The position numbers were made by a program, and so were the translations under genes. Below are positions 44,829 through 55,668 of a DNA stretch of 64,000 bases, in pieces. The notes beneath the pieces are model-generated. The model worked only from the letters and a program-made list of their open reading frames with translations. It ran no database searches and was not told the origin of the DNA. Origin of the DNA: Neodontobutis hainanensis. Taxonomy: Eukaryota > Chordata > Actinopteri > Gobiiformes > Odontobutidae. The DNA lies in contig JALDNG010000410.1 of assembly GCA_024349245.1 (NCBI GenBank), forward strand, positions 124,001 to 188,000, in the 5' to 3' direction. The number at the start of each line of letters is the position of its first letter. The stretch's first letter is position 1.

Positions 44829-46857
44829 GACAACAGCTTTAATAAAGTCAACACTAATGTCACACTCACCTCCTCACACCAGGACAACAGCTTTAATAAA
44901 GTCAACACTAATGTCACACTCACCTCCTCACACCAGGACAACAGCTTTAATAAAGTCAACACTAATGTCACACTCACCTCCTCACACCAGGACAACAGCT
45001 TTAATAAAGTCAACACTAATGTCACACTCACCTCCTCACACCAGGACAACAGCTTTAATAAAGTCAACACTAATGTCACACTCACCTCCTCACACCAGGA
45101 CAACAGCTTTAATAAAGTCAAAGACACTAATGTCACACTCACCTCCTCACACCAGGACAACAGCTTTAATAAAGTCAACACTAATGTCACACTCACCTCC
45201 TCACACCAGGACAACAGCTTTAATAAAGTCAACACTAATATCACACTCACCTCCTCACACCAGGACAAGAGCTTTAATAAAGTCAACACTAATGTCACAC
45301 TCACCTCCTCACACCAGGACAACAGCTTTAATAAAGTCAAAGACACTAATGTCACACTCACCTCCTCACACCAGGACAACAGCTTTAATAAAGTCAACAC
45401 TAATGTCACACTCACCTCCTCACACCAGGACAACAGCTTTAATAAAGTCAACACTAATGTCACACTCACCTCCTCACACCAGGACAACAGCTTTAATAAA
45501 GTCAACACTAATGTCACACTCACCTCCTCACACCAGGACAACAGCTTTAATAAAGTCAACACTAATGTCACACTCACCTCCTCACACCAGGACAACAGCT
45601 TTAATAAAGTCAACACTAATGTCACACTCACCTCCTCACACCAGGACAACAGCTTTAATAAAGTCAACACTAATGTCACACTCACCTCCTCACACCAGGA
45701 CAACAGCTTTAATAAAGTCAACACTAATGTCACACTCACCTCCTCACACCAGGACAACAGCTTTAATAAAGTCAAAGACACTAATGTCACACTCACCTCC
45801 TCACACCAGGACAACAGCTTTAATAAAGTCAACACTAATGTCACACTCACCTCCTCACACCAGGACAACAGCTTTAATAAAGTCAACACTAATGTCACAC
45901 TCACCTCCTCACACCAGGACAACAGCTTTAATAAAGTCAACACTAATGTCCCACTCACCTCCTCACACCAGGACAACAGCTTTAATAAAGTCAACACTAA
46001 TGTCACACTCACCTCCTCACACCAGGACAACAGCTTTAATAAAGTCAACACTAATGTGACACTCACCTCCTCACACCAGGACAACAGCTTTAATAAAGTC
46101 AACACTAATGTCACACTCACCTCCTCACACCAGGACAACAGCTTTAATAAAGTCAAAGAACTAATGTCACACTCACCTCCTCACACCAGGACAACAGCTT
46201 TAATAAAGTCAAAGACACTAATGTCACACTCACCTCCTCACACCAGGACAACAGCTTTAATAAAGTCAACACTAATGTCACACTCACCTCCTCACACCAG
46301 GACAACAGCTTTAATAAAGTCAAAGACACTAATGTCACACTCACCTCCTCACACCAGGACAACAGCTTTAATAAAGTCAACACTAGTGTCACACTCACCT
46401 CCTCACACCAGGACAACAGCTTTAATAAAGTCAACACTAGTGTCACACTCACCTCCTCACACCAGGACAACAGCTTTAATAAAGTCAACACTAATGTCAC
46501 ACTCACCTCCTCACACCAGGACAACAGCTTTAATAAAGTCAACACTAGTGTCACACTCACCTCCTCACACCAGGACAACAGCTTTAATAAAGTCAACACT
46601 AATGTCACACTCACCTCCTCACACCAGGACAACAGCTTTAATAAAGTCAACACTAGTGTCACACTCACCTCCTCACACCAGGACAACAGCTTTAATAAAG
46701 TCAACACTAATGTCACACTCACCTCCTCACACCAGGACAACAGCTTTAATAAAGTCAACACTAATGTCACACTCACCTCCTCACACCAGGACAACAGCTT
46801 TAATAAAGTCAACACTAGTGTCACACTCACCTCCTCACACCAGGACAACAGCTTTAA
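44829..46857. repeat. 54-bp minisatellite, gene 1 copy (about 37 units)
   Basis: Tandem units of 54 bp, with several 57-bp variants carrying an extra AAG in AAAGACACTAATG. The plus strand of each unit contains AATAAA; the minus strand contains GAGGAGGTGAGTGTG, an ideal splice-donor sequence. The period is divisible by three and lacks stops, so long open frames on both strands (18-residue repeats such as SHSPPHTRTTALIKSTLM) are artefacts. The gene 2 flank has only about 14 units. Confidence 0.97.
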
Positions 46858-46883
46858 AATGTCCGTCTGATACTTTCACTTCC

Positions 46884-47054
46884 CACCTGTGTCAGGTGAG
46901 CGCAGCCCCTCCCCCAGCTGTGTCAGATGAGAGCAGCCCCTCCCCCACCTCTGTCATGTGAGAGCAGCCCCTCCCCCACCTGTGTCAGGTGAGAGCAGCC
47001 CCTCCCCCACCTGTGTCAGGTGAGAGCAGCCCCTCCCCCACCTGTGTCAGGTGA
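46884..47054. repeat. 31-bp minisatellite with paired E-boxes, gene 1 copy
   Basis: About five and a half units of 31 bp built on CACCTGTGTCAGGTGAGAGC followed by CAGCCCCTCCC. Most units hold CACCTG and CAGGTG as inverted E-boxes three bases apart. The paralogous array at 63,786-63,864 has about two and a half units. Confidence 0.9.
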
Positions 47055-48250
47055 GAGAACTAGACAGAAGTTGCCACAGGGGTAAGTTGTGCAGCTGGGG
47101 AGTGTGTGAGATACGCCTCCTACAGTCTTCACTGATTTAAAACCTTGTGACATGTTTGTACTTGTCACAAGAGTTAAATCTGACCTTTTATTTTAAAATT
47201 ATACTCTGTCTACGTGTGTCTCTGGATAAAATAGATAAAGAATTCTTATAAGAGTAACAACAGAAACTGGGAAATGAAATGTGAAGAAGTTAAAGAAGAA
47301 ATATGTAAATGTAAAAAACAAGTATTTACAACTTTAAGAAAAATATAACTAAAACTTTTGTTTGTTCTATTTGTTCAAAACTTCTTTTTGTGGCTGACAT
47401 CTTCCCACAAAAACATTTAAAAAGAGACTAAAGTTCATGTTTGTGTTTCTAAAATCTAAAACAACATTGATTAAATCAGTTCAATGTGAGCAGCTCTTGT
47501 TGACAGCATGTGACAGTCATCTTCTGAATCTATATTCTTCCTCTGAGCTCACGACAGAACACATTTGTGAAGAACAGACGATATGAGCCGTTTGTTACCA
47601 AAGATCCAAACTGCAGCTGCTCTTAGTGCTCCCTCTGTCATGTGACCACCCTGATGAGCTGCCTTTTCATATTTTACAAGAAGAACATCAACGTGGTGAG
47701 TGTGAGAATAATGAGAGGACGTTTCTCTGGTGTCCTTTTACTGCTGTCCTCGCTGTGAGAGGACTTCCTTTCCTTTCAAGACTAGACAGCTCGTGAACAG
47801 TGAAGAGGAGGATGCAATAAACAGTCTTGGTCTTTGCTCATTTATTGAAGGATTAACACCAGCTCCAGAGTAAAACTGATGAATACATTTAGTGATATTC
47901 AAGACTATTTACTTTGTAGATTCTCACTGAAGGCTTTAAAACTATGAATGAAGACTTATGGAATTATTAAAGAAAATGCAGTGAAGAAAAAAGTGTGAAA
48001 GAACTCAAAAGATGTTTAATATTTTAGATTCCTCAAAGTCATCAGTCTTTGTCGACAGAGCTGCAAACCCTTGGGCCTCTCTCAGTGAGCTTCAGGATAA
48101 AGTCACTTAAAATGGTGTTTCCAGGTTAAAAGTGGAAACACAATGTTGTCTTTGTGTCTTATTTAAAAGTAAAAAACATGGAGGATTAGGGAACATAGAT
48201 TTAAAGCTAAAATGAATGCTAGCCTTTATAAAAACACATCTTTAGACTTT
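47055..48250. other. Non-coding region before the LINE
   Basis: The first 150 bases match the last part of the window (63,865-64,000). The remainder is AT-rich with no gene, RNA or repeat that I recognise. Confidence 0.55.
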
Positions 48251-48251
48251 A

Positions 48252-49671
48252 TATAAATGCACACTCACCTCTAAGTTGGAGGTCCTGGGACTCAGCCTGC
48301 CGCTGTGTCAATGGATCTCAAACTTTCTGACGGACAGACTACAAGCTGTACGGGTGGGAAAATACACCTCATCCACCCTCACCCTCAGCACTGAGCTCCC
48401 AGGGCTGCGTTCTGAGCCCCTGCTGTACTCACTGTACACGTATGACTGTGTGGCCACTTCCAACTCCACAACCATCATCAAGTTTGCTGGCGACACCGTT
48501 GTGGTGGGCCTGATCTCCAACAACGACGAGACGGCCTACCTACAGGAGGTTAAAAACCTGGAGAGATGGTGCCAGGAGAACAACCTTCTCCTGAACGTCA
48601 GTAAGACTAAGGAGTTGATCGTGGACTTCAGCACGAAGCAGGAGAGGTCATACCAGCCACTAAACATCTGCGGGACTCCAGTGGAAAGAGTGGACAGTTT
48701 TCGGTACCTGGGTGTTCACATCACACAGGACCTGTCTTGGTCCTGTCACACCAACACCCTGGTGAAGAAGGCCCGGCAGCGTCTGTACCATCTGAGGCGC
48801 TTAAGGGACTTTAAACTACCCTCTCAGGTGCTTAAGACTTTCTACACTTGCACCATTGAGAGTGTTCTGACGGGCAGCATCACTTCCTGGTTCGGGAACA
48901 GCAACATGCAGGACAGGCGAGCCCTCCAGAGGGTGGTGCGTTCAGCTGAACGCATTACCATCCACACCGAGCTCCCTGACCTGCAGGACATCTACAGCAT
49001 GCGGTGCAGGACCAGAGCCAGGAAGATTGTGAAGGACCTCAGCCATCCCAACAACGGACTCTTTTCTCTGTTGCGTTCGGAGATACGCTTCTGCTCCTGA
49101 AGGCGAACACAGAGAGAATGAGGAGGAGCTTCTTCCCGCAGGCCATTCGGTGTCTAAACCAGGACACATCCAGGATCTAAATAAAAAACTGGCCCACTCT
49201 CTCCATCACACCCCCTTTTTCCCTGCACAATCACACTTTAAGTGCTACGGCACATTTTACACTGGACTTGCACTCTTTTTATGCACATTTTACACTGGAC
49301 TTGCACTCTTTTTATGCACTTTACTTTTCATATTTCATATTTTTATATATCTGCCTAATTGTTTTACTGCTGTATACTGGTTAACTGCACAATGCCAAAT
49401 ACATTTCCGGATACATTATTCTGTGTATGTATATATACATATATATTTATATTCATATATATTTCTTATAGTTATTATCTGTCTTTTTCTTATTTTCCTA
49501 TTATATTTTTCTCTCTCCAATTTTTGTCATTATAATTATATTTTTATTCTCCTTTTTTTATCCTATTTTATTACCTCAGGCCGGACTGTCGTTAAAAGCA
49601 TTTCACTGCACGTCGTACCTGTATGTATGTGTATGTGACAAATAAAATTTGATTTGATTTGATTTGATTTG
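48252..49671 (+). mobile_element. 5'-truncated LINE (L2/CR1-like group), inactive
   Basis: The frame at 48,276-49,100 encodes the C-terminal half of a fish non-LTR reverse transcriptase: FLTDRLQAVRVG, NNLLLNVSKTKELIVDF, VDSFRYLGVHITQDLSWS and LTGSITSWFGNSN. The catalytic motif that should read FADD is FAGD, and the segment before it (around SPLLYS) has compensating indels. A frameshift near 49,095 separates the final SFFPQAIR stretch. The 3' end has ACAAATAAAATTTGATTTGA with ATTTG repeats, the usual tail of this group. The clade assignment is tentative. Confidence 0.85.
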
Positions 49672-50512
49672 ACGTTGGGCGAGAGACAGAAAGTGTTGGA
49701 GGAAGAGAGTGGGACGAGTCAGGACCAGAGTTTAAAGTGTTGTTTGTGATTTTACTCATAAATATGTCCTGGATTGGAACGGTTCAACATCAAAAAGGCT
49801 TTTTAACAAACTTAATGAGATTGTTCTTGTGGTTTTGTCTTGTATAAATCTTTAAATCAGGATGAATGTGCAGCTCTGATAAAGCTCCTGGATTGTAAAG
49901 ACTCTGATGAAAGTCTTGGAGATATAAGAGGCTTATATCAGTGACCAGACTCCCGCTCAGAGCCACTGTTTCATGGACTTGTTCTGTAAGCACCAAAACT
50001 GTTCTGAGGACCAGAGCCACACACATTTGTTTTTAGACTGCTCTCACTCAAAAGAAATGTGCACCAAACTAAAGGGACTTGGACTGACTTTTAATGTAAA
50101 CTTCTGCTCTGTTCTGTTTGGACTCATGGAGGAAAGGTTCACACCAAACAGTTCAAACTCATTCAACTCATCGTCGCAGTCTCCACAGTTCAAATATGGA
50201 AAACAAGGACAAAAGTCACCATTAAACAAACATTCATCAACAGCAAAAGACAAAGAAACAATAAAAGTACTTTCACCATGTCCTACATTGAACTCAGTAA
50301 CTGTAAGCATTTTCTTCATTTCTTATTCTGTTGTATTTTCAGAGTCCATCTGAAAAGCTCCAGTGACACATCCCAGAACAGAGCAGTGTGACTCTGTGAA
50401 GTCCAGGCTTTAAAGGAACTTCTGAATGGTTCAGACTAAAGTCAGCCTCGGACTCTCAGAGGGAAACAATGAAAGAGAACTCAGCTGGTGTCAGTGTCTC
50501 AAATAGAGCTGT
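49672..50512. other. Possible older retroelement relic
   Basis: At about 49,973-50,140 the plus strand reads FCKHQNCSEDQSHTHLFLDC followed by a cysteine-containing stretch, recalling the Cys-His tail at the end of some LINE polymerases. It is too short and isolated to assign. The rest of the segment has no recognisable content. Confidence 0.3.
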
Positions 50513-50514
50513 CC

Positions 50515-50835
50515 TTTATTTATTCAATCTTTCTTTAACCTGCTGAGATCCTCATTGAGATCAAAACTCTCTTTTCCAAGAGTGACCAGGCCAAGACGAC
50601 AGCATTACACACAGTTTCTGACAAATACAAGAATGATCAAACACACAAAGAACAAGATTTACTCTCAATCGTTACAAAAGAGTTTCAAAACAGTTCCATT
50701 TACCAAGCTCCTTGAGTTCACGCTTCTTTAGGATGGATTTCAATTCTCCTAAAGTCACAAGTTCAGACAGATTGAAGTCCTTTTGCAGGTCAGTCCATGC
50801 ACAGGGGGCAGCCCCTGAAATACTGCCTTACCCAA
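50515..50835 (-). mobile_element. Possible retroelement 3'-UTR fragment
   Basis: Sequence including CCTGCTGAGATCCTCATTGA and TTTTCCAAGAGTGACCAGGC resembles a dispersed fish repeat usually seen as a LINE 3' end on the opposite strand. Family and limits are uncertain. Confidence 0.35.
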
Positions 50836-51165
50836 CTCCGTTTATTCAATCTGAACTCAAGCACTTGTCATCAGTTGGTGTGTGTAACATTTGATTTTAC
50901 TGCTGTTATTTAGACTGTTGTTTCTCAAACTAAAGAAAATAAATGGACACAAGACTGTGGAGCAGAGAGACCACACTGGAAGAACAACTATTCATTTTCA
51001 CATTTATGACTTAGATTTCTTTTCTCTTTAATACACTCAAATAAAATGTCTTGATTTAGTTCTTTTTGTAACAACATGTGTTTGCTTAAAGTGAGAAGAA
51101 AGTTCTCTAAAAGTGACTTATTTAAAGTGATCTTGTTCTTTTGGTTTCATAATGTGATGCAGAGA
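50836..51165. other. Unassigned sequence
   Basis: No gene, repeat or motif recognised between the repeat fragment and the Ig-domain relics. Confidence 0.5.
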
Positions 51166-51525
51166 AAAGCAAAGGCCACAGTGACTGGTGACACAGAGGT
51201 TGAGTCTGGAGGCACACTGACTCGGAGCTGCTCTCTTAGATTATTCTTTTGCACATGTTGAGTCCCCAGTGTCTCTCACAGTGAGTCCTGACACATCACA
51301 GCACCTCACGTCTGACAAAGTCTCACTGAGCTGTCAATCCAACTCCACTAATGGAGAGTGGACACTCAAAGGCTTTTCTGACCACAATCTACTTCCTACT
51401 GGACAGATCCATCCAAATGGGACTTTTCCCCAAAGAGAAACTAATGCAGTGTTTTGGTGTGAGTCTGGATCAGGAGAACTGAGCAATGCCCTCAACAGGA
51501 CTTTTTTCATTTCATTTTTCATAGA
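51166..51525 (+). pseudogene. Ig-domain exons of a receptor-like gene (relic)
   Basis: Two pieces. The first, about 51,166-51,243, reads KATVTGDTEVESGGTLTRSC, the first strands and first Cys of an Ig domain, and then breaks off. The second, about 51,262-51,525, is nearly a whole C2-type Ig domain: VSLTVSPDTSQHL, DKVSLSCQSN with the first Cys, and NAVFWCESGSGELSN with the second Cys. The style is that of fish Fc-receptor-like or CD22-like surface receptors; which one I cannot tell. No signal peptide, membrane segment or tail is found nearby. Confidence 0.6.
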
Positions 51526-51597
51526 ATAGATGAATACAGCATCATCTTCTTTTTATTGCTGTGATAATGTAATAGTCCAAGTGTGACTTTTCACAGG

Positions 51598-51790
51598 TGA
51601 TGTTGTCCTTGTGAGTCCTGTTCATCCTGTGACTGAGGGACGTCCTGTTTCTCTCGGCTGTAAACTCAACACATCTACTGCTCTTTCTTCTGTCCTTTTC
51701 TAGAAAAATGGAAAACTAAAACTGTTTCAGAGACAAGTTCTTTCTAAGAAACTTGACGCTGGGATAGTCTCGACTTGTAACAAATATTGA
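51598..51790 (+). pseudogene. Further Ig-domain relic with stop codons
   Basis: After an AG at 51,595-51,596 the sequence reads DVVLVSPVHPVTEGRPVSLG, then CKLNTSTALSSVLF, followed by TAG and KNGKLKLFQ. This is the usual strand order of a fish Fc-receptor-like Ig domain in which a Tyr codon appears to have become a stop; a second stop follows. With the preceding relic it indicates a decayed multi-Ig receptor gene on the plus strand. Confidence 0.55.
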
Positions 51791-52091
51791 GCTGCTGACA
51801 TTACAGTTGCACAGAGGGGAGTGCGCCCTCTGCTGGATAAAAGTTACACAGGTTTGCGTTAAAGCTTAAAACTATTTTTCTTCCACCACAACAGCACTGT
51901 GTCTGCTTTAATTTTATGAAAAAGTAAAACAAACCTTAACTTAAAGATGTAGCTCTGATTTTAGGGTTAGACTGATCTCCAGTTTTCTCCGGTTTGTCCA
52001 AATAAATCTCTTGTCATTTTAAACTTTTAGAAAAAAGGTCGTTGACTGAGACAAATCTGCAGAACAGTTTTGTGGTTTTGTTTTTTCTCAG

Positions 52092-52207
52092 ATACAAGGG
52101 ACACAAGATGAAGGGCTACAAGTTGGACTGCTGTCTGTCCCATAAAGACACCCACGTCCCTGAGCTGCTCCGAGGACGGACACGTTTACTTCTGGGACCT
52201 GGTGGAG
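52092..52207 (+). pseudogene. wdr83: wdr83-like penultimate exon, frameshifted
   Basis: After the acceptor TTCTCAG the exon reads RYKGHKMKGYKLDCCLSHKD and THV, then, after a one-base shift in the CCC run at about 52,157-52,160, SCSEDGHVYFWDLVE in the next frame. This is the last WD-repeat region of WDR83/MORG1, a WD40 scaffold linked to MAP-kinase signalling and splicing. The donor is GTTGGT at 52,208. Upstream exons are not found; Ig-domain relics lie there instead. Confidence 0.75.
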
Positions 52208-52280
52208 GTTGGTTCAGAGTTAACAGTGTATAATCTCTGAAAAAGGCCTAGTTTGACCTGTTGTTTGTGGTTGTGTGCAG

Positions 52281-52431
52281 GGCTCTCTGTCTCTGAAGCT
52301 GCCCGTGGGGAAAGCCGTGGTGCAGTCCCTGTCTTCCACCCCTCGAGCCCCGCCTCCTCACGGCTCTGGAGGGACGTGTGCAGCTGTGGGCCGCTGAAGA
52401 GGAAACACCAGAGGAAGAGCCCGACACATAG
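52281..52431 (+). pseudogene. wdr83: wdr83-like last exon, frameshifted
   Basis: After the acceptor TGTGCAG the exon reads GSLSLKLPVGKAVVQSL, then shifts frame near 52,330 and continues EPRLLTALEGRVQLWAAEEE to a TAG at 52,429-52,431. The blade-closing WD40 sequence and acidic tail match the C-terminus of WDR83 proteins. The 73-bp intron before it is kept, so this is a genomic duplicate rather than a processed copy. Two single-base shifts make it a pseudogene fragment or a locus with sequence errors. Confidence 0.75.
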
Positions 52432-52511
52432 AGCCACACGGTCCTTTAAAGCTTCTGTGGTTCAGTCAAGTTTAAACTGAAGCAAAGAAGAATAGTCCAA
52501 ATAACTTCTGA

Positions 52512-53512
52512 GAAGACGTCCAAAATCCACCTAAAACATGTTCAAATCCAACTAAAACATGTTTAAATCCAACTAAAACCTGTTCAAATCCAACTAAAAC
52601 ATGTTCAAATCCACCTAAAACCTGGTCAAATCCAACTAAAACCTGTTCAAATCCACCTAAAACATGTTCAAATCCAACTAAAACCTGGTCTAAACCACCT
52701 AAAACATGTTCAAATCCAACTAAAACATGTTCAAATCCAACTAAAACCTGGTCAAATCCAACTAAAACCTGATCAAATAAAACTAAAACATGTTCAAATC
52801 CACCTAAAACCTGGTCAAATCCAACTAAAACATGTTCAAATCCAACTAAAACCTGTTCAAATCCACCTAAAACATGTTCAAATCCAACTAAAACCTGGTC
52901 AAAACCACCTAAAACATGTTCAAATCCAACTAAAACATGTTCAAATCCAACTAAAACCTGGTCAAATCCAACTAAAACCTGATCAAATAAAACTAAAACA
53001 TGTTCAAATCCACATAAAACCTGGTCAAATCCAACTAAAACATATTCAAATCCAACTAAAACCTGTTCAAATCCACCTAAAACATGTTCAAATCCACCTA
53101 AAACATGTTCAAATCCAACTAAAACATGTTCAAATCCAACTAAAACATGTTCAAATCCAACTAAAACCTGTTCAAATCCAACTAAAACATGTTCAAATCC
53201 AACTAAAACCTGTTCAAATCCAACTAAAACATGTTCAAATCCAACTAAAACGTTCAAAACCAACTAAAACCTGGTCAAGTTCAACTAAAACCTGTTCAAA
53301 TTGAACTAAAACCTGGTCAAAGATTAACTAAAAATCTAAATATAACTTCATGAAATCCAACTAAAACCTGGTCAAAGATTAACTAAAATCTGCTCAAGTC
53401 CAACTAAAACCTGGTCAAAACCAACAAAAACCTGGTCAAATCCACCTAAAACATCTTCAAATCCTACTAAAACCTGTTCAGGTCCAACTAAAACATGTTC
53501 AAGTCCATCTTA
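52512..53512. repeat. 21-bp minisatellite, about 1 kb
   Basis: About 45 copies of a 21-bp unit, TTCAAATCCAACTAAAACAT plus G, with variants CCTG/CATG and AACTA/CACCTA. The period is a multiple of three, so the minus strand shows a false open frame of VGFEHVL repeats. Order breaks down after about 53,260. No counterpart elsewhere in the window. Confidence 0.95.
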
Positions 53513-54405
53513 ATCAGGTCCAAAACAAAGACTGAACCAAACAAAGATTTACAATTGAATAGCTTTTATAAATAAAAAACAAAGCCTTTAATACAATTTA
53601 TTAAATAAAACCTAGACTTAAATATGGGCTGATGTTTGTGCCACTAGAAACTGGAAACTGGAACAGACTGAATCTGAATTGTTAAAGTTGATTGAATGCT
53701 TTAAAAAAATGATTTTAAAAAGCATATTTTTTATTGTTTTTTCATGTACAGAGTTCAAAGGTTACATATTGTCATATACAACTGTTCCTATCCTGGTCTT
53801 GGTCTGGTACTGGTCTGGTCTGGTCCTGGTCTGGTTAACTCCACCTGAAAAGACAAGAGAGAACAGAGTGTTGACATTTCTTCTGGAGCTGAGACTAAAT
53901 TATTATATTTATTGGAGACAGTTCTGGTCGGGACTCAATATTTGAGGCACAGGTTGAGCTTGTGTTTAATGCAGTGAAGACGATAAATACAATGTTTAAA
54001 TTGATGAAGCCAGAGCCCAACGACACTGACTCTGTTTAAAAGCACAAACAGCTGTTGAGAAGAAAGACTTTGTCATGTTTTCTGTTTGAATAGGACTTTA
54101 TCACAACTATAGCCTTCACACTGATCCAAACCCTTGGAGTGGTTCAAGAGTTAGGATCAGTGTTACTGCTCCAGATCAACCTCGTGCCACTAAAGCTGCT
54201 CCGGGACGCCTGAACTCTGGGACAGTTTGATAAAAGTGACCCTTTGGTCTGGCCCTGGTCTGTTCTGTCTGCATCAGAGGAAAGGAAAGCTCTGTGCAGT
54301 TTCTGTGGATTCAGCAGAGCTTTGTCTCCAGAGACACTTTTATAGATTTTACAGAGAATCAGACGAGGCTCTGATTGGCCTCTGTTCACTACAGCATCTA
54401 CTCAC
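53513..54405. other. Sequence 3' of NLR gene 2 LRR exons
   Basis: No gene recognised. A short TGGTC/TCTGG-rich microsatellite lies at about 53,794-53,836. A 3' terminal exon of gene 2 would be expected on the minus strand in or below this stretch, but I could not identify one, and no B30.2 domain is visible. Confidence 0.5.
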
Positions 54406-54579
54406 CACAGAGTCTCCAGTCGACAGTGAGGACTCTGTTGGAGTTCAAGCAGCTCCTGAACATCTGACTCCTTCAGGTTGTTATTCCACAGATCCAGTTC
54501 TCTCAGATGTGAGGGGTTGGACTTCAGAGCTGAGGCCAGAGAAGAACAGCTGGACTTTGACAAATTGCAGCCCCGCAAT
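54406..54579 (-). CDS. NLR gene 2: canonical LRR exon
   Basis: This 174-bp exon has acceptor TTTTTTTAG just above 54,579 and donor GTGAGT at 54,405-54,400. It encodes LRGCNLSKSSCSSLASALKS, NPSHLRELDLWNNNL and SPHCRLETL, the standard LRR module of fish NLRC3-like receptors. It has the same split-codon phase as the array exons but is clearly older and more diverged. It would follow the exon at 56,669-56,836. Confidence 0.87.
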
Positions 54580-55613
54580 CTAAAAAAAGAATAAATGTTG
54601 GAGGTTAATTCAATAATAACTAAGACACTCAGTTATAAAGAATACAGTCTTTATTTCATTTGTTGGAGGTCTTCACGTCTTCAGGTCACAACAATGATTG
54701 TAAATATAGTGGAAGCTCATTGGTCCCAGTTCTGCAAAATGTGTCTCACCACAGGACGATTACATCCGGGCTTTTCTGACTCCTGCGTCAGAGGATATTC
54801 CTAAAATGGTCAGAGAAGGTAGTATCTGAACTGCTGCAGGGCTTTAGTAAACACGGCCTCATCTCAGAGCCCGAGCTGAACATGCTAACGCCTGCAGAGG
54901 CCTCTCCATCTCGTCTCTCAGCCTGAGCTCATCTTTACAGCAGAGTTTATTTCAGCTCCTGCTCTTAATGTCAGATCATTATTATTAACACTAGAGCTTT
55001 TTAATGATAATTATCCTCTTTTAAACATTAGAGCATTTTTATCTTGGTCTGATAAACATTTCCAGTTCTGTTAAAATCTTTACTCTTTTCTCAAACATAT
55101 TATATTCTTCATATTTGTTTAAATATCTGCCCTTCATTTGTGAGTCTTCTACTTTAAGGCTTCAATATTTGAGGGAGGCACATTTTACACTTAAATAAAA
55201 ACTCATTAATATTTAATGATCTTATAATAAAACAGTAATATTTAAGCAGAAAACACTCAAAGATATTCAAACAGTAGATTAATAATGCTCTACATGATCT
55301 TTTAGATCATACAGTGGTAAAGCAAACGTGCAGCTTTTAGAAAGAACTGTCCTTTAGCTTTACACATGAACTGGTTTATAAAACACACAGTTGACTCTGG
55401 ACACAGATGAAGCTTCAGACGACTCTCAGATCCACTTTTAATCTTTCTTTAGTGTCACCTGACGACTCTTAGTGTTTAAATGAAGAAGCACAAGTATTTA
55501 GTCACATGTAGAGTCTCAAAGTCTGCTCACTTTCTGCACAAACATGGATTTCTCTGTTTTAATGAATAAACATTAAGGACTGTATTGTTTTTGTCCCTGT
55601 CTCTGTGTGTCCT
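54580..55613. other. NLR gene 2 LRR intron, unique part
   Basis: AT-rich intron sequence with no counterpart in the 6.5-kb units and no recognisable feature. It ends at a short tandem repeat. Confidence 0.6.
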
Positions 55614-55668
55614 CTGAGGAAGAGCAGGACGTCCTGTGAGGAAGAGCGGGACGTCCCGTGAGGAAGAG
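55614..55668. repeat. Short tandem repeat at unit junction
   Basis: Two and a half copies of a block of about 25 bp (GAGGAAGAGC, then GGGACGTCCC or AGGACGTCCT, then GT). Unit-derived sequence begins immediately after it at CTCATCTTCAGATAAATAC. It marks the junction where unit-like DNA starts near gene 2. Confidence 0.8.

Noticed and set aside
44756..46961. Very long open frames on both strands through the 54-bp array (also 63,014-63,862)
   Set aside because: The repeat period is a multiple of three and lacks stops, so frames stay open on both strands. The 18-residue repeat has no protein-like character.
52472..53263. 263-codon frame of VGFEHVL repeats
   Set aside because: A 21-bp minisatellite read in frame; ends in unrelated sequence on both sides.
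53513..54405. B30.2 (PRY-SPRY) or terminal exon of NLR gene 2
   Set aside because: Looked for on the minus strand below the last LRR exon; no matching motif was seen.
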